A DNA stretch of 64,000 nucleotides from Nonomuraea roseoviolacea subsp. carminata (GTDB taxonomy: Bacteria > Actinomycetota > Actinomycetes > Streptosporangiales > Streptosporangiaceae). Both the position numbers and the translations under genes were made by a program. The DNA lies in contig NZ_JAMZEC010000001.1 of assembly GCF_024172185.1 (NCBI RefSeq), forward strand, positions 2,976,001-3,040,000, given 5' to 3'. Positions 9,103 to 17,171 of this stretch are shown piece after piece (position 1 is the stretch's first letter; each line of letters opens with the position of its first letter). Under the pieces are notes generated by a model. That model saw only the letters and a list, made by a program, of their open reading frames with translations. It made no database searches and was not told the origin of the DNA.

Positions 9103-10218
9103 ATGAAGATCACCGGAATCGAGCTGCGGCGGATCTCGATGCCGCTGCTGGGGCCGTTCCGCACGTCGTTCGGCACCCAGACGCGGCGGGAGCTGCTGCT
9201 GGTGCGGGCGGTCACGCCGGAGGCCGAGGGATGGGGCGAGTGCGCCGCCATGGCCGATCCGCTCTACTCGGCCGAGTACGCGGACGGCGCAGCCGACGTG
9301 CTGCGCCGCTTCCTGATCCCCGCGCTGCCCGCGCACGCCGACGTCCACGCGGTCGGCCGGGCACTGCATCCGGTCAAGGGCCACCGGATGGCCAAGGCCG
9401 CCCTGGAGACGGCCGTGCTGGACGCGTGGCTGCGCGCCGCCGGGCAGTCGTTCGCCTCCTTCCTCGGCGCGGCGGCCGGCCGGGTGCCGGCCGGGGTGTC
9501 GGTCGGCATCATGGACTCGGTTCCCGAACTGCTCGACGCCGTCGGCGGTTACCTCCAGGAGGGGTACGTCCGGATCAAGCTCAAGATCCAGCCGGGCTGG
9601 GACGTGGAGCCGGTGCGTGCCGTGCGCGAGCGGTTCGGCCCCGACGTGCCGCTCCAGGTTGACGCCAATGCCGCCTACACGCTGGCCGACGCGCCCCTGC
9701 TGGCCCGGCTCGACCCGTTCGGGCTGCTGCTCGTCGAGCAGCCGCTGGCCCACGACGATCTCGTCCAGCACGCCCGGCTGGCCCGGCGGATCACCACCCC
9801 GATCTGCCTGGACGAGTCCGTCGAGTCGGCCGAGCACGCCGCCGCGGCGATCTCCCTCGGCGCCTGCTCGGTGATCAACATCAAGCCGGGCCGGGTCGGC
9901 GGCTATCTGGAGGCCCGGCGCATCCACGACCTGTGCCGGGCCCACGGGGTGGCCGTCTGGTGCGGCGGCATGCTGGAGACCGGCATCGGCCGCGCCGCGA
10001 ACGTCGCCCTGGCCGCGCTGCCCGGCTTCACCCTGCCCGGCGACACCTCCGGCTCGAGCCGCTATTACGCCGCCGACATCACCGCTCCGTTCGAGCTGGC
10101 CGACGGCCACCTGACCGTGCCCACCGGCCCCGGCATCGGCGTGGAGCCCATCCCGGAGCTGCTGGAGGAGGTCACGGTCGCGACCGAGTGGATCCCCGTG
10201 CCCGCTCCCCCGGCCTGA
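9103..10218 (+). CDS. enolase-superfamily N-acylamino-acid racemase / o-succinylbenzoate synthase-like enzyme
   Basis: 371 aa, normal for the MLE-subgroup MenC/NSAR family. Catalytic residues are present: KLK at 159-161 (K161 one acid/base), metal ligands D187 (VDANAAY), E212 (VEQPL), D237 (LDESV), and K261 (NIKPGRVGG) as the opposite-face base. The GMLETGIGRAAN signature is also typical. OSBS and NSAR cannot be told apart by sequence alone. The neighbouring GNAT and M20 genes favour racemisation of N-acyl (N-succinyl) amino acids, and no menaquinone genes are nearby. A GGAAGGAG ribosome site precedes the ATG. It is the last gene of the + strand operon and converges on the ABC importer. Confidence 0.88.
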   Translation: MKITGIELRRISMPLLGPFRTSFGTQTRRELLLVRAVTPEAEGWGECAAMADPLYSAEYADGAADVLRRFLIPALPAHADVHAVGRALHPVKGHRMAKAALETAVLDAWLRAAGQSFASFLGAAAGRVPAGVSVGIMDSVPELLDAVGGYLQEGYVRIKLKIQPGWDVEPVRAVRERFGPDVPLQVDANAAYTLADAPLLARLDPFGLLLVEQPLAHDDLVQHARLARRITTPICLDESVESAEHAAAAISLGACSVINIKPGRVGGYLEARRIHDLCRAHGVAVWCGGMLETGIGRAANVALAALPGFTLPGDTSGSSRYYAADITAPFELADGHLTVPTGPGIGVEPIPELLEEVTVATEWIPVPAPPA

Positions 10219-10294
10219 CCCGGCGAAGACGCGGGGTGGGCCGCCGGCACGACCGGGTGGCGGGGTCACCGGCGGCACGGTCGAGGTGGCGGCA

Positions 10295-10987
10295 TCACCG
10301 GCGGCCCAGGCGGGGCACCGCCTCCAGCAGGGCGCGGGTGTAGGCGGCCCGGGGTGAGCCCACCACCTCGTCCGTCGTCCCCACCTCCACCAGCCGGCCG
10401 CGGTGCAGCACCGCGATGACGTCGCAGACGTACCGCACCACCGCGAGGTCGTGCGAGATGAACAGCACCGACAGCCCGAGCTCGGCACGCAGCTCGCGGA
10501 CCAGGTTGAGCACCGCGCCCTGCACCGACACGTCCAGCGCCGAGGTGATCTCGTCGGCCACCAGCAGGTCGGGCCGCGCGCCGAGCGCCCGCGCGATGGC
10601 CACCCGCTGACGCTGGCCGCCGGACAGCTCGCGCGGGTAACGGCCGGCCAGCTCCGCGGGCAGCGAGACCAGCGACAGCAGTCGCTCCACCTCCACCCGG
10701 CGGGCGGCGCGCGACAGCCGGACGCCCTCGGCGACCGACGCGCCGACCCGCATCCGGGGGTCCAACGAGGCGTACGGGTCCTGGAAGACCATCTGGACGC
10801 GCCGCCGGCCGGCGCCGATGATCTCGCCCGTGTACGGCACCAGCCCGCTGACGGCCCGCGCCAGGGTGGACTTGCCGGACCCCGACTCCCCCACCAGCCC
10901 GACGATCGAGCCGGGCGGCACCTCCAGCGTGACGTCGTCCACGGCGGTGAACGCGCCGAACCGGACGGTCAGACTCTTGATGATCAT
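10295..10987 (-). CDS. peptide ABC transporter ATPase, second ATPase subunit (DppF/OppF-like)
   Basis: 230 aa. Walker A GESGSGKST, signature LSGGQRQRVAIARAL, Walker B LLVADEITSALD and switch SHDL are all present. It is shorter than usual DppF and ends just after AAYTRALLEAVP, lacking the long oligopeptide-ABC C-terminal tail. The start overlaps the stop of the fused permease-ATPase (ATGA). It completes a two-ATPase importer of the dipeptide/oligopeptide class and is the last gene of the - strand operon. Confidence 0.9.
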   Translation of the reverse strand: MIIKSLTVRFGAFTAVDDVTLEVPPGSIVGLVGESGSGKSTLARAVSGLVPYTGEIIGAGRRRVQMVFQDPYASLDPRMRVGASVAEGVRLSRAARRVEVERLLSLVSLPAELAGRYPRELSGGQRQRVAIARALGARPDLLVADEITSALDVSVQGAVLNLVRELRAELGLSVLFISHDLAVVRYVCDVIAVLHRGRLVEVGTTDEVVGSPRAAYTRALLEAVPRLGRR

Positions 10988-12810
10988 GTGGCCTTCCAGC
11001 AAGCGACGTGGTGGTCCGTCCCGTACGGCAGGAGCGGCGGCGCTTCGGCGCACTGCTCGCCGGCGAGCGGGCAGCGGGGCGCGAACGCGCAGCCGGAGCC
11101 CACCTCCCCGGGCGGCGGCTGGCGGCCGGGGATGCTCGCGAGCGGCTGCGACGTGTCGGTGTCCATGTCCGGCAGCGACGCGATCAGCGCGCGGGTGTAG
11201 GGGTGGGCGGCCGCGGTGGCGAGCCCCTCGACCGGCAGGTCCTCGACCACCCGTCCCGCGTACATGACGACGACCCGGTGGCACAGCTCCCCCACCACGG
11301 CGATGTCGTGGGAGATGAACAGCGTGGCCGCGCCGGTCTCCTCGGTGGCCCGGCGCAGCAGGTGCAGGATCTGCCGCTGCACGGTCACGTCGAGGGCAGT
11401 GGTCGGCTCGTCGGCGATGATCAGCCGCGGGGTGCCCATGAGCCCCATCGCGATCACGGCGCGCTGCCGCATGCCGCCGGAGAGCTCGTGCGGGTGCTGG
11501 CGGGCCCGCCTGTCCGGCTCGGGCACGTGGACATGTCCGAGCCGGTCCACGGCCCTGGCCGCGGCCTCGGCCCGGCTCGCGCCCTGGTGCACGACCGCGA
11601 CCTCGGCGAGCTGGCCGCCGATCCTGAGCGCCGGGTTGAGCGAGGCCATCGGGTCCTGGAAGACCATCGCCAGCGACGTGCCGAGCAGCCGGCGCCGCCG
11701 CTCGGCGGTCAGCTCGCCGAGGTCGGCGCCGCACAGCCGCAGCCGGGCCGCACGCACCGTGCCGGGGTACGGCACGAGGCCGCCGATCGCCGCGGCCGTC
11801 AGGCTCTTGCCGCTGCCCGACTCGCCCACCAGGCCGACGATCTCGCCGGGGGCGACGGTGAGCGACAGGCCGCGCACCGGTGTCACGCCGCCCGGGAAGG
11901 TCACGGTGAGGTCGCGCACCTCCAGGACGGCCCGCGCGTCGGGCTCTCCGGGCGACCGGTTCTCGGAGGCGACCGGCGCGGCGGGTCCTCGGGCCGGCGG
12001 GCCGGTGCGCGAGGCGGCACGGGCCAGGGCGTCGCCGAGCAGGTTGAAGCCGACGCCGGCGAGCGCGACCGCGACGGCCGGGCCGACGGCGACAGCCGGG
12101 GTGGCGTAGATGCGCGCGAAGCCGTCGAAGAGCAGCCTTCCCCAGTCGAACGACGGCGGCTGCACGCCCAGGCCGAGGAAGGACATGCCGGCGAGCCCGA
12201 GCAGCGCGCCGCCGAGCGCCTGGGTGAGGTGGAGGATCAGCGGCTCGGCGACGTTCGGCAGCACGTGGGCCGTGAGGACGCGGCGCCTGGGCACGCCGAG
12301 CATGCGGGCGGCGGCCACGTAGTCGGCGCGGGCGACGGAGGCGGCGAGTGTCTGGGTGAGCCGGGCGAAGCCGGGCGCGATGGCGGCGCCGACCCCCAGC
12401 ACGGCTCCGCGCGCCCCGAGCCCGACGACCACCGCGGTGAACATGGCGAGCAGCAGCCCGGGGAAGGCGACGAGGGCGTTGACCGTGCCGGTGACCAGGC
12501 GGGCGGCGCGGCGGGGCAGCACCGAGGGCAGCGCGCCGAGCACGATCCCGGCGGCCGCGCCGATGAGCGTGGCCAGCGCGGCGAGGGCGAGGGAGAGCCG
12601 GCCGGCGACCAGCACCCGGGCGAGCAGGTCGCGGCCCAGGCTGTCGGTGCCGAGCGAATGCGCGGCCGAGGAGCCCTGCAGGAGGGCCGCCGGGTCGATC
12701 CGCTCGGCCGCGGCGCCCCAGATCGGCGGCCCGGCGACGGCCAGCACGACCATGAGCGCCACCAACGAGGCCCCGGCGAGCCCGGCGGGGGTCCGCAGTA
12801 GGTGCCGCAT
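10984..12810 (-). CDS. fused peptide ABC transporter permease-ATPase (DppC-DppD fusion)
   Basis: One 608-aa protein. The N-terminal 270 residues form a DppC-type inner-membrane permease with a first TM at residues 10-30, the EAA-like stretch RMLGVPRRRVLTAHVLPN and GMSFLGLGVQPP. After a Pro/Ala-rich linker comes a full ATPase: GESGSGKSL, ELSGGMRQRAVIAMGL, IIADEPTTALD, SHDI and a C-terminal cysteine-containing oligopeptide-ABC tail (CAFAPRCPLA...C...C). Permease-ATPase fusions of this order occur in actinobacteria. The ATG has GGAGAG upstream and overlaps the DppB stop (ATGA). The large uninterrupted frame and intact motifs on both sides argue against a sequencing-error fusion. Confidence 0.92.
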   Translation of the reverse strand: MRHLLRTPAGLAGASLVALMVVLAVAGPPIWGAAAERIDPAALLQGSSAAHSLGTDSLGRDLLARVLVAGRLSLALAALATLIGAAAGIVLGALPSVLPRRAARLVTGTVNALVAFPGLLLAMFTAVVVGLGARGAVLGVGAAIAPGFARLTQTLAASVARADYVAAARMLGVPRRRVLTAHVLPNVAEPLILHLTQALGGALLGLAGMSFLGLGVQPPSFDWGRLLFDGFARIYATPAVAVGPAVAVALAGVGFNLLGDALARAASRTGPPARGPAAPVASENRSPGEPDARAVLEVRDLTVTFPGGVTPVRGLSLTVAPGEIVGLVGESGSGKSLTAAAIGGLVPYPGTVRAARLRLCGADLGELTAERRRRLLGTSLAMVFQDPMASLNPALRIGGQLAEVAVVHQGASRAEAAARAVDRLGHVHVPEPDRRARQHPHELSGGMRQRAVIAMGLMGTPRLIIADEPTTALDVTVQRQILHLLRRATEETGAATLFISHDIAVVGELCHRVVVMYAGRVVEDLPVEGLATAAAHPYTRALIASLPDMDTDTSQPLASIPGRQPPPGEVGSGCAFAPRCPLAGEQCAEAPPLLPYGTDHHVACWKAT

Positions 12811-13823
12811 CAGCTCTCCTTCAGGGCGGACGTGGGGTCGAGCGCGCCGAGCAGCAGATCGACGAGGAAGTTCACCCCGAGCACGATCACGCCGTAGACG
12901 AGGATCACGCCCTGGGCGACCGGATAGTCCTTCTGGGTGATCGACTCGACGATCTTCAGGCCGAGTCCGGGCCAGGCGAAGACGTACTCGACGAGCACGC
13001 TGCCGGCGATCATGCCGCCGAGCAGCAGCCCGCACACGGTGAGCGTCGCGGTCAGCGTGTTGGGCAGGACGTGCCGCAGGTACAGCCGCGCGGCGGGCAG
13101 CCGTTTGGCGCGTGCCAGCCGGATGTGGTCGGTGCCCAGCTCGCGCAGCGTCTCCACCCGGCAGATGCGGGCGATCATCGCCGCCGGGGCGACGGCCAGC
13201 GCGAGAACGGGCAGCACGTACGACTCCGGCCCCGCCTTGCCGGCCGGCGGCAGCCAGCCGAGCCCGACGGCGAACACGGTGACCAGGGCTATGGCGTAGA
13301 GGAACTCGGGCACGGCGACGACCGTGCCCGTCGCCGTGGTGAAGGCGGCCTCGGTGCCCCGGCGGCGGCCGTTCTCGGTGCGGATCGCCGCCCACATGCC
13401 GAGCGGCACCGCCACGGCCATGGCCAGGCCGGTCGCGAGGAGGGCGAGGGCGAGGGTGTTGGGGAGCCGGGCGGAGATGACCTCGCTGACGGGCTCGCCG
13501 GTGAGGAACGACGTGCCGAGGTCCCCGGTCAGCACGCCGCGCGTGTGCTCCCAGAGCTGGGTGAGGATCGGCCGGTCAAGGCCGAGCGCGGCCCGCCTGG
13601 CGGCGACCAGGTCGGCCGGCGCGGTGGGGCCGAGCGCGGCCCGCACGGGGTCGCCGGGGATCAGGCGCGTCATCGCGAACGAGGCGACGAGCAGCACGGC
13701 CAGCGAGACGCCGAAGCGGACGGCGTGCCTGGCCGCGAACCTGCCGCGACGGGTCGCGGCGGCCGTCGTGCCGGGTGGGACGGCCGCCGGGAGGGTGGGG
13801 GAAGCGGGAGGCGTGCCGGCCAC
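12810..13823 (-). CDS. peptide ABC transporter permease (DppB-like)
   Basis: 337 aa with about six TM segments. The N-terminal TM is followed by MTRLIPGDPVRAALG and LGLDRPILTQ, the hallmark start of DppB permeases. The cytoplasmic loop is TDHIRLARAKRLPAARLYLRHVLPN-like, and the C-terminus carries VEYVFAWPGLG. The N-terminal 30 residues are a Pro/Ala/Thr-rich tail. The GTG start immediately follows the TGA of the binding-protein gene with no gap, so the genes are cotranslated within one operon. Confidence 0.92.
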   Translation of the reverse strand: MAGTPPASPTLPAAVPPGTTAAATRRGRFAARHAVRFGVSLAVLLVASFAMTRLIPGDPVRAALGPTAPADLVAARRAALGLDRPILTQLWEHTRGVLTGDLGTSFLTGEPVSEVISARLPNTLALALLATGLAMAVAVPLGMWAAIRTENGRRRGTEAAFTTATGTVVAVPEFLYAIALVTVFAVGLGWLPPAGKAGPESYVLPVLALAVAPAAMIARICRVETLRELGTDHIRLARAKRLPAARLYLRHVLPNTLTATLTVCGLLLGGMIAGSVLVEYVFAWPGLGLKIVESITQKDYPVAQGVILVYGVIVLGVNFLVDLLLGALDPTSALKES

Positions 13824-15410
13824 TCAGCACCCCTCGGTCATCCGGATGGTGGTCGGCAGGACGGAGTCCCCGAGCGCCTCGAACGTCGCGTTCCTGGCGG
13901 CGACGAGGATGGTGTTCTCCACGACCGGCACCAGGTCGGCGTTGGCGAACAGCGCCGACTCCGCCTGCTGCCAGAGCGGGCAGCCCTCCTGCGCCGGCTT
14001 CGCCGACGCCTCGGCCACGAGCTTCTCGTAGCGGGCGTTGGCGATATGGGCGAAGTTGGCGCCCTTCGGCACCGCCGGGCCGGACAGGAAGGCGACGAGC
14101 TGGCTGGGCAGGGTGACGCCGATCGGCAGCCAGACGACGTCCCAGTCCTGGGTGACGTTGAGCGACTCCGCAGCCTTGGTGTCGATGACGCCGTTCAGCT
14201 TGACCTCGACGCCTGCCTGCTTCCACGCGTCGGCGAGGAACTCGGCCGCGGCCTGGACGCCGGACCCCCTGGCCGTGGAGTAGAGCAGGCGCAGCGTCAA
14301 CCTGTTGCCGTTCTTGGCGCGGATGCCGTCGGCGCCCTTCGTCCAGCCGGCGGCGTCGAGCGCGGCGCTCGCGGCCGCCGCGTCGTGCGGCGGGACGTGG
14401 CCGGTGACGGTGTCGCCACGGCAGGGCCGGGGCTCGAGCACCAGCCCGGTGACCGGGCGGCCCGTGCCGCCGGAGGCGACCCCGGCGAGCTGCCGCAGGT
14501 CGACCGCCTGGGTGAGGGCCTTGCGCACCGCCGGGTCCTTCGCCGGCCGGTCGGCGCCCTGGTGGTAGAAGAACTGGCCGTTGCCCATGGGCTGGACGGT
14601 CCTGCCGATGCCCGGGGTGGCCTCCAGCCGGGCGCGGTCGGCACCGTACAGCTCCGCGCCGTTGAGGCCGCCGGAGATCAGCAGGTTGGCGGCCGTCTGC
14701 TCGTTGAGGACGACCTTCATGACGATCGTGGTGGGCTGGCCGGGCGTCTTCGTGGTGGCGCCGCCGGGTCCCCAGGCGTAGTCCTGGCGGACGCGGAAGG
14801 TGTAGTGGTCGCCGGGCACGGCCTCCGTCAGCCTGTAGGGGCCGGACCCGGAGGTGCCACGGTTCAGGAGCGTGCGGTCCTTGATCCCCTTGCCGCAGAC
14901 GATGAAGATCGACGCGGCGCTCTGCAGGATGAAGCTGAACGGCTTGGGGGTGGACAGCTTCACCGTGCCGGCCGCGTCGTCCGCCTCGGCCGCCAGCCCG
15001 GCCGGCACCAGCACGCCGTTGATCGGCGACTTGGTGGCGGGGTCGGTGATGTGGGCGATGTTGGCGGCGACGTCGCGAGGGGTGAGCGGGGAGCCGTCGG
15101 AGCAGGTGACGTCCTTGCGGAGGGTGAAGGTCACGGCGTCGGGCCGGACGTCCCACTTCTCGGCCAGCCCGGAGACGACCGTGCCGTCGGCGCTGATGTT
15201 CACGAGCGTGTCGTAGGCCATCGCGAGGACGCTGTTGGTGACCGAGAGCACGCTGGTGGCGGGGTCGAGCGCGCCGGGGTCGCCGGTGATGGCGTAGGTG
15301 AAGGTGCCGCCGCCGGCGGGCGCGCCCGACGGGGAGCCCGCGGTGCCGCCGCACCCGGCCGCCAGCAGGCTGACAGCGCCGAGCACCGCCGCCGCTCCTT
15401 TGTTGTTCAT
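13824..15410 (-). CDS. peptide-binding lipoprotein of the ABC importer (SBP family 5)
   Basis: 528 aa. A lipobox LLAAGC near residue 20 predicts a diacylated, membrane-anchored lipoprotein. The fold markers of SBP family 5 follow: GDPGALDPA, VSGLAEKWDV, TFTLRKDVTCSDGSPLT, and GTGRPVTG. An ATG with GGAG 6 nt upstream is the natural start; the frame stays open far upstream but there it is the shadow of the regulator gene. It captures the peptide substrate outside the cell. The linked D-peptide enzymes suggest D-amino-acid-containing peptides such as cell-wall fragments, which is inference. Confidence 0.92.
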   Translation of the reverse strand: MNNKGAAAVLGAVSLLAAGCGGTAGSPSGAPAGGGTFTYAITGDPGALDPATSVLSVTNSVLAMAYDTLVNISADGTVVSGLAEKWDVRPDAVTFTLRKDVTCSDGSPLTPRDVAANIAHITDPATKSPINGVLVPAGLAAEADDAAGTVKLSTPKPFSFILQSAASIFIVCGKGIKDRTLLNRGTSGSGPYRLTEAVPGDHYTFRVRQDYAWGPGGATTKTPGQPTTIVMKVVLNEQTAANLLISGGLNGAELYGADRARLEATPGIGRTVQPMGNGQFFYHQGADRPAKDPAVRKALTQAVDLRQLAGVASGGTGRPVTGLVLEPRPCRGDTVTGHVPPHDAAAASAALDAAGWTKGADGIRAKNGNRLTLRLLYSTARGSGVQAAAEFLADAWKQAGVEVKLNGVIDTKAAESLNVTQDWDVVWLPIGVTLPSQLVAFLSGPAVPKGANFAHIANARYEKLVAEASAKPAQEGCPLWQQAESALFANADLVPVVENTILVAARNATFEALGDSVLPTTIRMTEGC

Positions 15411-15508
15411 CCGGACTCCAGGGAGGCTGGGAAGTAGTGCCTCACCTTCGTCCTTTCGCGGCGGCGCTGCTTCGTCGCCGGGCACGAAAAGACGGTGCCC
15501 CCGTCGTG

Positions 15509-17137
15509 CTAGGAACCGAAGATCCTGATCTGCAGCATCACGCTGAGCCGGGCGTCGGGGTCGGTCAGGTCCAGGCCGCTGATCTCGATGAGCCGCTTCA
15601 GCCGGTAGCGGAAGGTGTTGGTGTGCACGTGGACCCTGGCCGAGGCGGCGTTCACGTCGCCGAACGCGTCGAGGTAGGCCCGCAGCGTGGGCACCAGCTC
15701 GCTGCCGTGCTCGGCGTCGTAGGCCAGCAGCCGCCGGTAGGGGCCGGTGGGCACCTGCTCCTCGACCTTGACCAGGTCGGAGAGCTGGAGCAGCAGGGCC
15801 TCGAAGTGCACGTCGGTGTAGCCGGCGACGGCGCCGGAGGCCCGGCGGGCCCGCAGCACCCGCAGCGCCCGGTCTGCGTCGGCCCGTGACCTGGCCACCT
15901 CGCCCAGGTTGCGAGCCGGGCGGCCGACGCCGATGTTGGCGGCGTGCCGGGGCCCGACGCGGGCGAGGAAGCTCTCGGCGACCCGTACGGCCCGCGTCTC
16001 CTCCTGCCCGCCGGGATGCAGCGGCAGGACGGCGTACGCCACGGAGCCGACCAGCGCGGCGGCGGCCTTGGGGTGAATGGCGCCCATGTGCAGGGCGAGC
16101 GCGTCGCAGAACCGCTGCCGGTCGCTCTCCAGGCGCGCGGCGTCGGTGGGCACGCCACCGGCGTGCCCGGTGCCAGGGTGCCCGGCGCCGGGCTCGGTGC
16201 CGTCGCTGAGCTGGGCGGCGAGGACGCACAGGTGCTCGCTGGCCACGCCGAGTCGGCCGGCGGCCTCGGCCGCGTCCTGGCCGCCGGCCAGGACGGTGGA
16301 CAGCAGGTCGGCGCGCAGCCGGCGGCCGGTGTCGGCGCCGGCCCGCTGCCGCAGGAGCTGCAGCGCGACGACCTTGGCGGCGTCGGCGAGGGCCCGCTGC
16401 CGTTGCTCGGTCAGCGGCTCGCGCACCGCGGCCCAGATGGAGCCGAGGATCTCGTCTCCGGACCGGACGGCGACGGCCACGCGGCTGATCTGCTCGCCCT
16501 TCAGCTCGATGTGGACGGGTTCGCGGCTCTGGTAGAGCTGGCGGAAGAAGCCACCCTCCTCCAACAGCCGCGTGTAGCGCTCCGGCACCTGGCGGCCGAG
16601 CACGGTCGCCACCCGGCCGGCGTCGGCCTCCTCCTGCCGTTCGGAGTAGGCGAGCACCCGCGAGGAGCGGTCCTCGATGGTGACCGGCGCGTCGAGCAAC
16701 GCGCACACGGCGTTGGCGAGCGCGAACAGGCCGTCCGGCGGGGCCTCGCCCGGCTCGGCGAGGTCGTCCTCGGCCAGCAGGGAGCGCAGCAGAGCCGCGA
16801 CCTGCGCCCAGGACGCGGCGCGGGTGAGGCCCAGCACCGCCACGCCGGTCTCCAGGACCTTGGCGCGGACGAGCTCGTCGACGGCCACCGGCTGCTTGAC
16901 GACGATGCCGGCGGCGGCTCCGGCGGCGTCGAGCAGGTCGCGGATCCGCTCGGCTGAGTCGACGCCGACGGCCAGCAGCAGGCCGCCCTCCGGCAGCAGC
17001 AGTTCGTCGAGGGGATCGTAGATGTGCACCCCGGTGACCTCGGCGTCCAGCTCGCCGGGCGAGGCGGCCACGTCCATGACGGTGCTGCCGAGGTCTTCGA
17101 GAATCCGCCGCAGGCTCGCGCGGGGGCGGCTGGTCAT
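15509..17137 (-). CDS. PucR-family transcriptional regulator
   Basis: 542 aa from the ATG at 17137 (an in-frame GTG at 17161 would add 8). The N-terminal half matches a PucR-like sensory domain, the middle a GGDEF-like CdaR region, and the C-terminus the PucR HTH: SARVHVHTNTFRYRLKRLIEISGLDL at the very end. PucR/CdaR regulators usually respond to nitrogenous substrates and activate nearby catabolic genes. It lies between the serine hydrolase and the binding-protein gene on the same strand, so it probably controls this peptide/D-amino-acid locus. The ribosome site is weak for either start. Confidence 0.88.
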   Translation of the reverse strand: MTSRPRASLRRILEDLGSTVMDVAASPGELDAEVTGVHIYDPLDELLLPEGGLLLAVGVDSAERIRDLLDAAGAAAGIVVKQPVAVDELVRAKVLETGVAVLGLTRAASWAQVAALLRSLLAEDDLAEPGEAPPDGLFALANAVCALLDAPVTIEDRSSRVLAYSERQEEADAGRVATVLGRQVPERYTRLLEEGGFFRQLYQSREPVHIELKGEQISRVAVAVRSGDEILGSIWAAVREPLTEQRQRALADAAKVVALQLLRQRAGADTGRRLRADLLSTVLAGGQDAAEAAGRLGVASEHLCVLAAQLSDGTEPGAGHPGTGHAGGVPTDAARLESDRQRFCDALALHMGAIHPKAAAALVGSVAYAVLPLHPGGQEETRAVRVAESFLARVGPRHAANIGVGRPARNLGEVARSRADADRALRVLRARRASGAVAGYTDVHFEALLLQLSDLVKVEEQVPTGPYRRLLAYDAEHGSELVPTLRAYLDAFGDVNAASARVHVHTNTFRYRLKRLIEISGLDLTDPDARLSVMLQIRIFGS

Positions 17138-17171
17138 GCCCTCACAGTAGGCGATCGGCACCGGCCGGGTG

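Noticed and set aside
9103..10218. MenC (o-succinylbenzoate synthase) of menaquinone synthesis
   Set aside because: The sequence alone allows it, but no other men genes are near and the GNAT and M20 partners fit N-acylamino-acid racemisation.
10984..13395. An 803-residue version of the fused permease-ATPase
   Set aside because: The first 195 codons are out of frame with DppB; the real start is the ATG at 12810 with GGAGAG upstream and an ATGA overlap.
13824..16706. A 960-residue version of the binding protein
   Set aside because: The upstream half is a shadow of the PucR gene; the lipoprotein signal sequence begins at 15410.
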